Of a stretch of 64,000 nt of DNA, positions 19,874 to 30,065 are shown in pieces. Every line of letters starts with the position of its first letter. Position 1 is the stretch's first letter. Under the pieces are notes generated by a model. That model had not been told where the DNA came from. It saw only the letters and a program-made list of their open reading frames with translations, and searched no databases. Origin of the DNA: Butyrivibrio sp. (GTDB lineage Bacteria; Bacillota; Clostridia; Lachnospirales; Lachnospiraceae). The stretch lies in NCBI GenBank assembly GCA_015056495.1, contig SVGC01000008.1:62001-126000 (forward strand), given 5' to 3'. The position numbers and the translations under genes were made by a program.

Positions 19874-20026
19874 CTATGCACGTTTACTGAATAATCTCAA
19901 TATCTCTTTATAAATATATACAATCACAAAGGCAGTTACTGCTGTAAAGACAATATATACAAAAGCACCCACTACACCTGGAGCTACGTTTATTAAATAT
20001 TTAGTTAATATACAAATGATTAACAA
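19874..20026 (-). pseudogene. Remnant resembling the C-terminal end of a polysaccharide flippase
   Basis: The 320-base gap between the radical SAM gene and the next membrane protein contains a 50-codon open frame. It encodes two hydrophobic helices (ILTKYLINVAPGVVGAFVYI and a second one) ending in YKEILRLFSKRA and a stop. This looks like the last two helices of a Wzx-type flippase. It has no start and a stop upstream, so it is a deletion scar. Identification is by appearance only. Confidence 0.45.
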
Positions 20027-20102
20027 TCACCAAAATAACAGCTATTATCCTTATATAATCTAAATGACTTAAATAATTACTATTTTGCATTTTCTCTCAA
20101 GC

Positions 20103-21833
20103 TCATTTCAATGATATTAAAAAAGTATCTTCACCATATGAATACTGTCTCAATAAATCTACTACTGTATCATCTAAAGTACTGATATAAATATAATCAT
20201 ATTCATTTTCATTAGTAGTTAATGCTTCTTCAAGTACATCTACATCATAAGTCACTTTACAATCATAATTATCCATAGAATATTTTACAGCATATACCTG
20301 TAACCAATATTGATCATATGTCAGCACTTTATCGCCATAACTAATTTCCTCCTCAGGATTCATAATCAAACTATATAATTTTCTGTGCAAACCTCCATTC
20401 GTATAGTCAGGTCTAGTAATAACCTTATTGAAATACAACAAACATACACCTGCTGACAAAACAGCTAATACAATAATGATCAATCTTTTATAGCTATTTT
20501 TCAAATCAGAATCTAACAGTAATTTTATATAGTATATAATCGAAACAAATAAAAGTAAATTAAACGCTTCCTGGTAACGTACATATTCAGCAATTTCTAC
20601 AGCTTCATCTCCAGGCATATTAAACATATACATTCCCAGCAACCCCAATTTATATACTAAATATGCTGCCAAATTAGAAATATAGATGATCCATATCTTT
20701 CTTTTATCAGAAAGCACTAATAGTACAACAGTAAATAATATTGTAAGAATCAATAAAAATATCCATTCATAAGACTGGTTATTTATGGTAAACCACTTAA
20801 TAAAGAAATTTTTTATCAAGCTGATCACATCATCCATTGAACGAGCATCAAATATACCCTTCATCGATCCCAACCTCAAACCATGGCGCGTGGCACTGGC
20901 TTCCTCATATACCATTGCAATATGTTTCTGCCACAATAAAAATATAAAAGCACTAGTGCCAAAGGCTATCCCTGAACGCCTTTTTATCGATCTTGAATAA
21001 CAGCCATCCTTGTAATAATGAATAATCAGATATTCAATGATAAGGAAAAAAGAAAAAAGAATACCACTATTTTTTACCATAGTTAATGAGATACAAAAGA
21101 ATAGTGCGATGTACCAAAAATTTGCACCTATCTCATAAACCACGATCATACCTGCCATTGCAGTTAGTCCTAATAAAGTATCAACTTTTAAAGTATCTAA
21201 ACCACAGCTGGTACCTACAAGTACATACACAAAAAATACTGAAACGAATAAATCAATAACAACAAATCTTTTCTTATTAATACTGAATAAGGAAATAACA
21301 CAAGATAATATCCAAAATGACTGCGCAAAAAGTGAATTCATCTCACTATAGCCTATTACCAAATCCACAAAATATATCCAACAAGCAGTTGCCGGAGGAT
21401 ATGACTGGTAAGCAATAGCTGTATTAGTAAAATTGGGCAATCTATTATCCTTTATCATTTCTCGAACAATAATAGCCCAATGATTCATCGTATCCCCATC
21501 ACTATATACTCCACCCCATAGATACCACAATATGTATATGCAAAAAAAGCTCATGATGATCATCGGAAATACATTTTTAGATATATGATTAGCTATATCT
21601 TTAGCAACGTCAAAATACTTATAGAACAATACAAATCCTAATAAAATTAGTACACCTGCTATAATTGGCATGATGTTTAGCAGTCCAGAAACAAGCATTA
21701 CAGAAGTTATTGCGTTTACTATAATTGCCGGTATTATGTAAATACTCAAATCAAACTTTTTCCTAAGCCATAACACATATCCACAAAATGTAATAGCTAA
21801 TACTATTATTCTAAACACTCCCAACATAAACAC
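20103..21833 (-). CDS. Polytopic membrane protein, GT-C-like
   Basis: The 576-aa product has about thirteen helices and an acidic loop GGVYSDGDTMNHWAIIVREM near residue 110, followed by YQSYPPATA, which resembles the acidic loop-1 and proline-rich segments of GT-C transferases. A C-terminal soluble tail starts near residue 480. It begins exactly where the GT2-GtrA gene ends (21833/21834), indicating translational coupling. The segment is visibly more A+T-rich than the rest of the locus, suggesting separate acquisition. Confidence 0.66.
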   Translation of the reverse strand: MFMLGVFRIIVLAITFCGYVLWLRKKFDLSIYIIPAIIVNAITSVMLVSGLLNIMPIIAGVLILLGFVLFYKYFDVAKDIANHISKNVFPMIIMSFFCIYILWYLWGGVYSDGDTMNHWAIIVREMIKDNRLPNFTNTAIAYQSYPPATACWIYFVDLVIGYSEMNSLFAQSFWILSCVISLFSINKKRFVVIDLFVSVFFVYVLVGTSCGLDTLKVDTLLGLTAMAGMIVVYEIGANFWYIALFFCISLTMVKNSGILFSFFLIIEYLIIHYYKDGCYSRSIKRRSGIAFGTSAFIFLLWQKHIAMVYEEASATRHGLRLGSMKGIFDARSMDDVISLIKNFFIKWFTINNQSYEWIFLLILTILFTVVLLVLSDKRKIWIIYISNLAAYLVYKLGLLGMYMFNMPGDEAVEIAEYVRYQEAFNLLLFVSIIYYIKLLLDSDLKNSYKRLIIIVLAVLSAGVCLLYFNKVITRPDYTNGGLHRKLYSLIMNPEEEISYGDKVLTYDQYWLQVYAVKYSMDNYDCKVTYDVDVLEEALTTNENEYDYIYISTLDDTVVDLLRQYSYGEDTFLISLK

Positions 21834-22889
21834 CTACCTAAAAATATTATTTTTCTGCACATTATAACTAATAATAAAAATGCACGTATCAACAAGAACT
21901 TTAATCCCAGTCTCAGAAAAGCCAGTCATATTGTAAATAAATGTAACCATAAATGCTGATAAGAGCATATTAAAAATCACCAGGCAATAATACTTTATCA
22001 CTGTTTTACATATACTATTATCTGACTTAAAAACCACTTTTCTATTTATCAAGTAGTTTACAAATGAAGAAATTACTCTAGCCGAAATAGTTGCAACTAC
22101 TATGCTATAAGCCAAGCTTACTAATCTGCTAACATTAAGTATTATATAAAACAACAATATATCAATAACAAATGAAGCTAATGATGAAATGAAAAATTTT
22201 AAAAAATCTCCAAAAAACAATTTGTATATCTTTAACGAATCTACAAAAGGATTAAAATGAGATGAGCTATTATTATCAATATAAATAGTTTCTATGTCTA
22301 ATTCTTTAATATCAATATTATTGTTTATACAATAAATCAGGACATTTGTTTCATACTCATACCTATCACCATTAATTTGTATCAGCTCTTTTATCAAATT
22401 GTTCTGTATTCCTCTAAGTCCAGTTTGAGTATCTCTAATGTTTGTTTTATACAACAATTTAAACATTTTTGAAGTAAGTGTATTTCCAAATCTGGATCTA
22501 AGTGGAACATCGCTGCCAAACATCCTGCTGCCTAAAATCAAAGCATTCTCTTCAGTTTTCACGTTATTGGCAACTTTAATCACGTCATTTATTGCATGCT
22601 GCCCATCCGCATCTACAGTTACTATTCCGTTATATATATTTAAATCGAAGTTTTCTAAATAAAAATTAAATGCAGTTTTTAAAGCAGCTCCTTTACCCAT
22701 ATTATGTTCATGCTCTAAAACCACAATTCCTATTAACTTTAATTTCTCAAAATAAGAATTACAGCTTGTGCTACTTCCATCATTAACAACAATTATTTTT
22801 TCAAAATAAGCTTTTAACTCTTTTACATAACCAACCAACAATGCCGATGGCTCATAAGCTGGTATTACAACACATATTTCTCTATTCAT
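21834..22889 (-). CDS. GT2 glycosyltransferase fused to a GtrA-like membrane domain
   Basis: The 351-aa product has an N-terminal GT2 domain (CVVIPAYEPS, IVVNDGSSTS, TVDADGQHA near residue 95, RDTQTGLRGI) and, from about residue 228, four helices of a GtrA-like domain (SFVIDILLFYIILN, INRKVVFKS, ending NVQKNNIFR). GtrA proteins are proposed to flip or assist polyprenyl-phosphate sugars, so synthase and flippase functions are joined. The ATG at 22889 abuts a TGTTGTAGACCTTTC repeat whose complement supplies the AAGAAAGG ribosome binding site. A+T-rich like its downstream partner. Confidence 0.85.
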   Translation of the reverse strand: MNREICVVIPAYEPSALLVGYVKELKAYFEKIIVVNDGSSTSCNSYFEKLKLIGIVVLEHEHNMGKGAALKTAFNFYLENFDLNIYNGIVTVDADGQHAINDVIKVANNVKTEENALILGSRMFGSDVPLRSRFGNTLTSKMFKLLYKTNIRDTQTGLRGIQNNLIKELIQINGDRYEYETNVLIYCINNNIDIKELDIETIYIDNNSSSHFNPFVDSLKIYKLFFGDFLKFFISSLASFVIDILLFYIILNVSRLVSLAYSIVVATISARVISSFVNYLINRKVVFKSDNSICKTVIKYYCLVIFNMLLSAFMVTFIYNMTGFSETGIKVLVDTCIFIISYNVQKNNIFR

Positions 22890-22904
22890 TGTTGTAGACC
22901 TTTC
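22890..22904 (-). repeat. TGTTGTAGACCTTTC repeat, copy 1
   Basis: This 15-base sequence recurs at 38315 and 50434. Here it directly precedes a gene start. A second block, 22913-22949 (GACGTACTTTTTAACCATGA and following), resembles 50566-50603 inside the left end of the transposon, so this site looks like a shrunken end of that element. Confidence 0.7.
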
Positions 22905-23106
22905 TTGGCAGTGACGTACTTTTTAACCATGATAATTATATCAGAGTACGATTTTACACGCCATAAACAAAATATTTTCAATTTAGCCTCACTACCCAAA
23001 ACGAGAAAACATAATTTTTTCTTAATATTTTTCATTTATTGGAATAATCATTATTTTATCTGCTAAAATGTTTCTTAGACTGTTTTAATGAAAGAAGGAT
23101 AATTTT

Positions 23107-24165
23107 ATGAGAAAAAAAACTATTGCATCCTTTTTATGCATAGCATTATCAGTAACAACGCTTTTAGGATGTACATCCGGCAATTCAGTAACAAAAGGCA
23201 ATGAGTACGTTGATGAAAACTCTTCAATTACTGTATCAAGTGTTGAGGCAAGTTCTTCAGATTCAGCTGATGAAGCTTCGACTGAGGCAAGCATAGCAAC
23301 AGAAGAATCAAGCGCTGCTTCAGAAGCCACTTCTTCAGAAGATTCTGCATCTACAGATACCTCTTCTGACTCTGATGACCTAGTAGTTGTATATCTGGGT
23401 GATAGCCAGATGGACAACGGAAGAGAGGATAATAGTGATATTCCATCATATGTACAGCAGATTCTTGGCGGTACCCATTATAACCTTGGAGTTGGTGGTA
23501 CTGTAGCCACTAACATAGCTGGAAACGATAATTCGCAGGATGCCAACCTTTTTGGATTCTTGAGTATTTTTGAGGGAAGATATACTGTTGACGAATGTTT
23601 ATCAACAGATTATGCAGCATATGATATTGTTCAAAATGTAAATCTGCAAGATGTAGATGTATTTGTCCTAGCCTACGGAATAAATGACTTTTTAGCAAAA
23701 ATGCCTCGAGCATATGATTACGACAATTCTAACTATGCCACATATAGAGGTGGTCTTACATACGGTATTGACAAACTTCGTATGTTATGTCCAAATGCTG
23801 CCATTATTGTATGTTCTCCTACATATTGCTACTTCTATGATGTTGTAGGGATAGTTAATAGCGATGGAAATATGGCCGACTTAGGTTATGGACCTCTTGC
23901 AGAATACGCATCAACATGTGAACAGGTTGCTGAAGAAAAAGGGTGTACTTACTTAGATACATATTATGGTACAAGATTTGACCTAAGTATATATACATTT
24001 GATAAATATACTACAGACGGTATACATCTCAACAATACCGGCAGACAGATCTATGCAACCGTTCTTGCCAGATACATCAAATTAACTCTTGGAACTGCTC
24101 AGGGTTCATGGGAATACCCATTAACAATAGATAATTTTGAGTTTGATCCAGATATAGACATTTAA
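23107..24165 (+). CDS. SGNH/GDSL hydrolase lipoprotein
   Basis: The 352-aa product has a lipoprotein signal peptide (SVTTLLGC lipobox, Cys at about residue 22) and a Ser/Thr/Glu/Ala-rich linker to about residue 93. An SGNH hydrolase domain follows: block I YLGDSQMDNG, block III YGINDF, block V DGIHLNNTG. It should be anchored outside the membrane and act as an esterase or O-acyl-modifying enzyme on the surface glycan. It is the only plus-strand gene in the glycan locus, with its own upstream region and an AGAAGGATAATTTT ribosome binding site. Confidence 0.88.
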   Translation: MRKKTIASFLCIALSVTTLLGCTSGNSVTKGNEYVDENSSITVSSVEASSSDSADEASTEASIATEESSAASEATSSEDSASTDTSSDSDDLVVVYLGDSQMDNGREDNSDIPSYVQQILGGTHYNLGVGGTVATNIAGNDNSQDANLFGFLSIFEGRYTVDECLSTDYAAYDIVQNVNLQDVDVFVLAYGINDFLAKMPRAYDYDNSNYATYRGGLTYGIDKLRMLCPNAAIIVCSPTYCYFYDVVGIVNSDGNMADLGYGPLAEYASTCEQVAEEKGCTYLDTYYGTRFDLSIYTFDKYTTDGIHLNNTGRQIYATVLARYIKLTLGTAQGSWEYPLTIDNFEFDPDIDI

Positions 24166-24170
24166 AAAAT

Positions 24171-24213
24171 TTAGCTGTCTGTTTAGCCTTAAGATCTAGA
24201 CAGACAGCTATTG
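24171..24213. terminator. Hairpin between convergent genes
   Basis: TAGCTGTCTGT (24172-24182) pairs exactly with ACAGACAGCTA (24200-24210), 11 base pairs, just after the SGNH gene stop. T-rich flanks make it a probable terminator, possibly bidirectional as the facing gene ends at 24276. Confidence 0.7.
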
Positions 24214-24275
24214 ATTTATACTTAAAACAAGTTCATATCATTTTCTTGATAATCAGTAACACTTCCACTATACCA

Positions 24276-26279
24276 TCATTCCTCATACACCGGCTCTGAT
24301 GACAGATCCGCTAATACATAGCATTCACCATCTACAATTCCCACCAGATATCTACCTGTCTCCATGAAACTCCAGGAGCTATTTATATATAGTTCTTTTC
24401 CAACCAACTTTCCATCTTCCACACTGACAGGATATGAATACATATTGCCTGTTCCGTAGTCTAACACATTGATATAATATTCCTCTGCCTGAATATCGCC
24501 TTCTATATCTGCTGCGATATTCCAATATCTGTAATTAGAAGATTTCTCCGACGCTGTAAGGCTCATATGTACATTACTTACAGTCAGACCACTCTTTTCT
24601 CCAACAATCATTTTGGGAGCTACATATCTTATGAACTCCGCATCTCCATACTCATCAACAACGCCTGCTGCAATGCATGGATCATAATAATCAGCCAGAT
24701 AGGCATTCCATGTATCGTTATAGAAAGTATAGATATTAGACCGATTGATCATGGCTGACACAATATCTGTAATCTCATATCTATCAAGATCATCACTTCT
24801 GCCTAGTATAAAGTGACCTATGCCTGTAAAAACATTATCCATATAATCAAGTGGTCGTACTGACCAGATATTATGTGTATCGTAGTAACATAATGAACCA
24901 AGATCAAGATACACGATATCATCATTAGAATCCATATAATCAACAAGAGATGCTTCGGTTTCACTAGTGATTTTTGCCGCTGGCACTACGAAACTTACGC
25001 TATTAACTATAACCGCTACTGCAACTCCCAGCACAACTACATTAGCTACAATCCCATATATTCCCGCAAACCAAGCACCTATTCTCTCAGAAGAAAGAAA
25101 GACTTCTTTCTCAGATAAATGAATGCTACTCATATAGATCAAGGAGAATACAGCCATCAATACTATACCTACTGTTACATGCCAGGCATACCGTCCCATT
25201 ATGGTCAATGTCACTGCAAATCCAATAAATCCAAATGCATTTCCAAGAATAGGCAAAATGCTATTCCTAAATCCATTGATAAGAACTATAAGCAGCACTA
25301 ACACTGCTACGATTATAAATACTTCTTCATAACCTTCCAAAGAATAGAAATAATCTGAAATCGAAAATACGCTACTTCCTCTAAATGACTTCATTACCCT
25401 CAGATCATCAGCACTAAAATGATTTCTGTCAGCTGTAAAACTCTGATTGACCATCTCAATCCATGAACGCTCGATACCAACAGCCTCATATTCATCCTGT
25501 GCTTCATCCCAGGACGGATACCTATCCTGATAGTCGTAAATATCCTCTCTCAAGGAATTAGCTACTACGTATTCAATATAAAGTGGATTGATCTTGCCAT
25601 AAATCTTATGAAGTCCATAGGATCCAAATACCATCACACAAGCAATAGCCATAATAGACAGACTCCATTTAATCTGCGTTCTCTTATTGTCAGTCTCTCC
25701 CTTCCAAGCCGTTATCAGAACGTGGTACAAAATAGTCATAACCATGAAAGGCAGGCACATTACAAGAGCTTTCCACCTGATTGCACCAGAAATCAATATA
25801 AAAATACTTGCAATAACAATCTCTATTATCTTCTTTTTCTTATTAACTTCACTCAGCGTTGTAAAATAGATAACTGCACCTGCTACTGCAGCTATTGCCG
25901 CAGTCTGTGTGAAATTTATATCCTCTTGCAAAATAGCTTTCCAATACAAAAGGCCAAATATTGATGAAATAATAATTCCATATTTCGAAGAAATAACGTT
26001 ATCAATAAAATGGATAAATATCCAAAAACCTACAAAAGTAATGAATATAGAAAATAAAACCCACCAGTTCGCATATGGAAAGACATTAACAAATATCTTT
26101 AATATCCATGCCAATACTGGTGATATAAAGTAAAATCCTACATCAGTATTGGACATCAGATACTCTGCTATTCTTAAATCACCTGCAGTAGATATCGCCG
26201 GATCAGAAAATATAAAAAGAATCAATAATAGAAGTGTGTATGCCAATTCAAAAACAATATTCTTATATCTTTTGATCAT
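24276..26279 (-). CDS. Polytopic membrane protein with large exported C-terminal domain
   Basis: The 667-aa product has about twelve helices to roughly residue 460, then a soluble domain of about 200 residues. An acidic STAGDLRIAEYLMSNTD loop after helix 1 resembles a GT-C loop-1 site. The frame is open to 26318 but ATG 26279 lies one base after the previous stop with GAGG in place, so I chose it (translational coupling with the 735-aa protein). Probably a sugar or phospho-substituent transferase of the glycan; no family is named. Confidence 0.66.
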   Translation of the reverse strand: MIKRYKNIVFELAYTLLLLILFIFSDPAISTAGDLRIAEYLMSNTDVGFYFISPVLAWILKIFVNVFPYANWWVLFSIFITFVGFWIFIHFIDNVISSKYGIIISSIFGLLYWKAILQEDINFTQTAAIAAVAGAVIYFTTLSEVNKKKKIIEIVIASIFILISGAIRWKALVMCLPFMVMTILYHVLITAWKGETDNKRTQIKWSLSIMAIACVMVFGSYGLHKIYGKINPLYIEYVVANSLREDIYDYQDRYPSWDEAQDEYEAVGIERSWIEMVNQSFTADRNHFSADDLRVMKSFRGSSVFSISDYFYSLEGYEEVFIIVAVLVLLIVLINGFRNSILPILGNAFGFIGFAVTLTIMGRYAWHVTVGIVLMAVFSLIYMSSIHLSEKEVFLSSERIGAWFAGIYGIVANVVVLGVAVAVIVNSVSFVVPAAKITSETEASLVDYMDSNDDIVYLDLGSLCYYDTHNIWSVRPLDYMDNVFTGIGHFILGRSDDLDRYEITDIVSAMINRSNIYTFYNDTWNAYLADYYDPCIAAGVVDEYGDAEFIRYVAPKMIVGEKSGLTVSNVHMSLTASEKSSNYRYWNIAADIEGDIQAEEYYINVLDYGTGNMYSYPVSVEDGKLVGKELYINSSWSFMETGRYLVGIVDGECYVLADLSSEPVYEE

Positions 26280-26280
26280 C

Positions 26281-28488
26281 TTAAACCTCTTTTTTCCTAA
26301 ATATCTTAACCACGGCAATTACACATGAAATCATAGATAATAGCGATATACATTCTGCAATACGCCAGTATATTGGTTCATAAAAAGATATTGTTACATT
26401 GCCATTAAAGCCACCAGGTATAGTTACTCTCACTCTGTTATTAGTACCAAAGCCTAGATCCAGCTCATTTCCATCATCAGTATAAGCTTTATATCCCTTA
26501 TACATCAGTATATCAAGATCAGCGTAACCTTCAGTCGCAGATGGATTATCAATATAATACTTATATGTTCCATCTTCTCTACTATTTTCTGTTATCTGAA
26601 CACCCTCTGATGCATATAGATCAAAATTTTTAGTCTGCTCTCTGTCAGTATCTGACAGTAGATACTGCCTGTCCCAGGTATACGTTCCATAGTAAGCTCC
26701 GCCAATTGTAGCTTCATGAGTAGCATTTCCTACATACTGGTATGTCAATACTCCCCATAAAATAATCACTAATACACTTACTCCCAGCATCAGACCTCTT
26801 GCTATTTTTTTATTCCAATCTGCGAGATTCATTATTATTAGCACGCCTAATATAGACAAAAACAATGTCGCAAAAATGTTGTATCTCATAGCATACTGTA
26901 CTGAACTGATTATCTTATAAATCAACGGCAGATGCTCACTGATAAATATATACGGAAAACTATCCAAAACCATAAATGTTGATAATAGTGAAAAAACAGA
27001 TAAAGCCACTATCCACTTTTTATCACGCCTTATTTTTTTAATGGCGAAAGCTAAAACAGTCAATATGAAAATAATCAATAAAGGAATTCCCGGACTTCTT
27101 ATCAGTCCAACAGATACACCATTATCATCATAGGATAGCATATCTAGACTGAACAGCTGTTTAAAGCTGATCGCCGATGTCCAAAGCTCGTTTACACTAG
27201 TTTTTACTATAAGATCATATGATAAATAATAATCAACCAAAGGAATAATGAACCATGCATTTAGCAGCAATGTTATTACTGCTGCCTTCAATACACACAG
27301 AATATTTTTCCTTGTAAAAAAAGCTCTCCAAAATATCAAAACTATAATACACAAGAAAATTGACAATATAACCGTTGTCAAAAGATGTGACTGCAACATT
27401 CCAGAATAGCCTACAACTAAGGCTATGGTCGCCTTTTTCTTATCAGATTCATCATGAGTATATTCATACATCGCAAGCATTATAAGCGGTAAAAAGCATA
27501 ATGCAGTATATTCTCCAACTGCAGCTCTATTGTATACGTCTATAAATCTCCACAAGGAGAGCACATATATAAGAGCGCCCCAAATGCCTATCTCATTAAA
27601 GCCAGATATCTTCTTAAAGCTATACCAGGCAATTAAAACAGCCACAATAGTCATGACAAAAATATAGGCCTTATAAGATGCAAAAAGAGGGACTCCTAAC
27701 ATATATAACAGTGCAGGGATGATATAAAATAGATCCGGATAAAACACACTTATGGGGTATCCATATCCATTAAGAAGCATGGACTGCATCCTAACCGGAA
27801 TCTGGAAGTTCCTTAACTCATCAGCAAGTCCTGCTATTCTTAAAAGATGTATCAGAATATCATCTCCGTGTCCCATATCTAATATAAACAGAGGCAATGC
27901 TGATAATGCCATTATTGCTATCAATGAAATGCATGTTTTTCTTTTATTTTTCTCAGCTAAAACAAGGTAACGCACCAATATCACTATTGCATCAATAAGA
28001 AGTAATATTGCCAGAATTCTCAGCATAAAGAAGGCTAAAGTCTTATACTTTTCTACGGTAACTGTTATCAACCCTATTTCAGTAGAGACTGTATTATCAT
28101 CTGTTCCACATAGGACATTAACTACATTGGTGTTATTATAAGCATAAAAAGAATAGTTACTTTCCTTAACATAGAAAAAAAGCGGTGTCTTATCAGATAA
28201 TTCACCGCTTCCATCTGAATACTGAGCTACACTCCATGCACCGCCATCAGCAATGTTTCCCTGAGAATATAAGATATTGACATTGTATATTCCCATAGGA
28301 AATTCCAAGTCTTCTGAAGACCAAATAGTAGTCTGTCCGTCTGTTTCTTCAGTCATATCCAGAACACTAAATACATATTCAGGATAACTAATAGAATTGA
28401 GTTTAAAGAATGATACAGACAGAATAAGTAATTCTACTATCGCAACCGCTAAAACAAGCAATTTAGATTTAAATAATTTATTATTCAC
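26281..28488 (-). CDS. Polytopic membrane protein, YfhO / PTPS-related-membrane-protein-like
   Basis: The 735-aa product has helix 1 (about 10-28), an exported beta-rich insert to residue 145, about eleven helices, and an exported C-terminal domain (about 600-715) before a last helix. ELRNFQIPVRMQSMLLNGYGYPISVFYPD resembles the conserved motif of large membrane proteins annotated as 6-pyruvoyl-tetrahydropterin-synthase-related membrane domain. These look like GT-C enzymes. It pairs with the 667-aa gene one base downstream. Confidence 0.68.
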   Translation of the reverse strand: MNNKLFKSKLLVLAVAIVELLILSVSFFKLNSISYPEYVFSVLDMTEETDGQTTIWSSEDLEFPMGIYNVNILYSQGNIADGGAWSVAQYSDGSGELSDKTPLFFYVKESNYSFYAYNNTNVVNVLCGTDDNTVSTEIGLITVTVEKYKTLAFFMLRILAILLLIDAIVILVRYLVLAEKNKRKTCISLIAIMALSALPLFILDMGHGDDILIHLLRIAGLADELRNFQIPVRMQSMLLNGYGYPISVFYPDLFYIIPALLYMLGVPLFASYKAYIFVMTIVAVLIAWYSFKKISGFNEIGIWGALIYVLSLWRFIDVYNRAAVGEYTALCFLPLIMLAMYEYTHDESDKKKATIALVVGYSGMLQSHLLTTVILSIFLCIIVLIFWRAFFTRKNILCVLKAAVITLLLNAWFIIPLVDYYLSYDLIVKTSVNELWTSAISFKQLFSLDMLSYDDNGVSVGLIRSPGIPLLIIFILTVLAFAIKKIRRDKKWIVALSVFSLLSTFMVLDSFPYIFISEHLPLIYKIISSVQYAMRYNIFATLFLSILGVLIIMNLADWNKKIARGLMLGVSVLVIILWGVLTYQYVGNATHEATIGGAYYGTYTWDRQYLLSDTDREQTKNFDLYASEGVQITENSREDGTYKYYIDNPSATEGYADLDILMYKGYKAYTDDGNELDLGFGTNNRVRVTIPGGFNGNVTISFYEPIYWRIAECISLLSMISCVIAVVKIFRKKEV

Positions 28489-28608
28489 TCTAAATACTCC
28501 CCGTGATAATAATTTATATTATGTGAGTACCAAAAGTAACTTTTGACACCCGATGATCAAGAATCGTTCCTTAAGTAAAGTCATTTTCGCAATTTCAAAA
28601 ACAGAGGA

Positions 28609-29547
28609 TCAATCTAATTTCTTATCTTTAGCAATATATATAGGCCTATTCTTAACCTCCATATATATACGCGCCAGGTATTCTCCAATTACTCCCAGCA
28701 GCAAGATAATCACTCCGCCCAAAAACAAAAGGAGCAAAATAATAGTTGTTGTATCCTGCCATGGTCTTGCTCCAGAAACCGACATTGCAAATAGTTTAAT
28801 TGCATATATAAATGCAACTAAAATAACCAAAAAGCCAAAATAAATCACAGCTTTCAAAGGCGTAGTAGCAAAGGCAATAATTCCAGTCTTTGCATAATTC
28901 CAAAGCCCCCTATAGTTCCACTTACTATCACCTTCTGCGCGCTCAACATTTTCATATTCAATCCATTTCGAATTAAAACCAATCCATGAATAGATGCCTT
29001 TGATAAAGCGCTCGTGCTCTCTCATTGACACAATAGCTTCAGCAACCTGCTTTTTCATAAGTCTATAATCTGTCATACCTGATGCCAATTTCATGCCTGT
29101 AGCCCAATTGATAGTATGATAAAAAGCATTTGAAAAGAAATTTCTTATTCTGGATTCTTTTTCTCTCTTCACTCTCCTTGCAGTAGCGCAGTCATATCCT
29201 TCCTCTTCAATCGCATGTATCATATCTATAAGAAGGTGTGGCGGATGTTGCAGATCTGCATCCATAAGAGCTACATAATCGCCATCAGCATTTTCAAGAC
29301 CAGCATATATAGCTGACTCTTTGCCAAAATTGCGCGCAAAGGAAATATACCTGACATTACTATTTTCCATATTAGACAGCTTTACTATACGCTCCAACGT
29401 ATCATCCTGGCTACCATCATCAATATAGAGTACGCTCCAGTCATAAGCGCTAAGTTCCTTTGTAAATAATGCTTTTAAAGCACTATATATAAGTTCTACA
29501 CATTTAGATTCATTGTAGCATGGTATAACTATATCTATCTTTTTCAT
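28609..29547 (-). CDS. GT2 family glycosyltransferase, GtrB/DPM1-like
   Basis: The 312-aa product has IDIVIPCYNESKCVE, YIDDGSQDDTLE, ALMDADLQHPP (DAD metal site, near residue 98), the GMTDYRLMKK segment and two C-terminal helices ending in GEYLARIYMEVKNRPIYI. It is a polyprenyl-phosphate sugar synthase by architecture. The frame is open upstream to TTG at 29559; ATG 29547 has GGGGAATAAA in front, so I chose it. It is the first gene of the minus-strand glycan cluster. A remnant of a related protein lies at 45359-45529. Confidence 0.86.
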   Translation of the reverse strand: MKKIDIVIPCYNESKCVELIYSALKALFTKELSAYDWSVLYIDDGSQDDTLERIVKLSNMENSNVRYISFARNFGKESAIYAGLENADGDYVALMDADLQHPPHLLIDMIHAIEEEGYDCATARRVKREKESRIRNFFSNAFYHTINWATGMKLASGMTDYRLMKKQVAEAIVSMREHERFIKGIYSWIGFNSKWIEYENVERAEGDSKWNYRGLWNYAKTGIIAFATTPLKAVIYFGFLVILVAFIYAIKLFAMSVSGARPWQDTTTIILLLLFLGGVIILLLGVIGEYLARIYMEVKNRPIYIAKDKKLD

Positions 29548-29608
29548 TTTATTCCCCAAGTTTTACCTTATTCCATGATTATCCATATTAAAAATGTAAA
29601 CTGACATT

Positions 29609-29636
29609 ATTATATTTTACTATCATTTTAAGCAAA
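29609..29636 (-). promoter_or_regulatory. Possible promoter at the head of the glycan cluster
   Basis: On the minus strand, TTTGCT and TATAAT are separated by 16 bases, ending about 60 bases before the GT2 start at 29547. The -10 is a perfect match; the -35 is weak. Confidence 0.45.
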
Positions 29637-29648
29637 TCGAAACCAATA

Positions 29649-30047
29649 CTACAACTCTTCCTCAAAATCTTTTTCGTAAAACAAGTACTTACGACATGCC
29701 AAAAGTATAGTAATACAAACAATTCTAATCAGTATCTCCAAAGGTTCCTCGTGTTCAACTACTAATCCTCTCGCGATGGCAAAAATAAGCACTTCTACTA
29801 TTGTATTCATAGAATGCTTGATAAGCATCCTGATAAACTCTATAACTATGACAGCATTAAACGCCGTGACCAAAATATCCTCTATGTAAGCATCAAAAGC
29901 CAGCTCTTTCTGAGCCACAACATGAATGCCAAGCTGAATACAGCTGTACGCAACACCCACTAAAAGGATTGCTGCAACAACTTTTTCTAAACAGCTTGGC
30001 ATTTTCAGTATTACATTATGTATCCGTTCCAAATATCTTTTTCTCAT
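29649..30047 (-). CDS. PsiE-like membrane protein
   Basis: The 132-aa product has four hydrophobic helices and the pattern of the phosphate-starvation-inducible PsiE family, including FDAYIEDILVTAFNAVIVIEF and the C-terminal LLACRKYLFYE. The function of PsiE is unknown. The preceding codon is TTG, so ATG 30047 is taken as the start although its ribosome binding site is weak. It follows rubrerythrin by 18 bases in the same direction. Confidence 0.7.
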   Translation of the reverse strand: MRKRYLERIHNVILKMPSCLEKVVAAILLVGVAYSCIQLGIHVVAQKELAFDAYIEDILVTAFNAVIVIEFIRMLIKHSMNTIVEVLIFAIARGLVVEHEEPLEILIRIVCITILLACRKYLFYEKDFEEEL

Positions 30048-30065
30048 CAAATAGACACTTCACTC

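Noticed and set aside
23200..23385. Ser/Thr/Glu/Ala-rich repeat region as a separate feature
   Set aside because: It is the exported linker of the SGNH lipoprotein, a usual feature of anchored surface enzymes.
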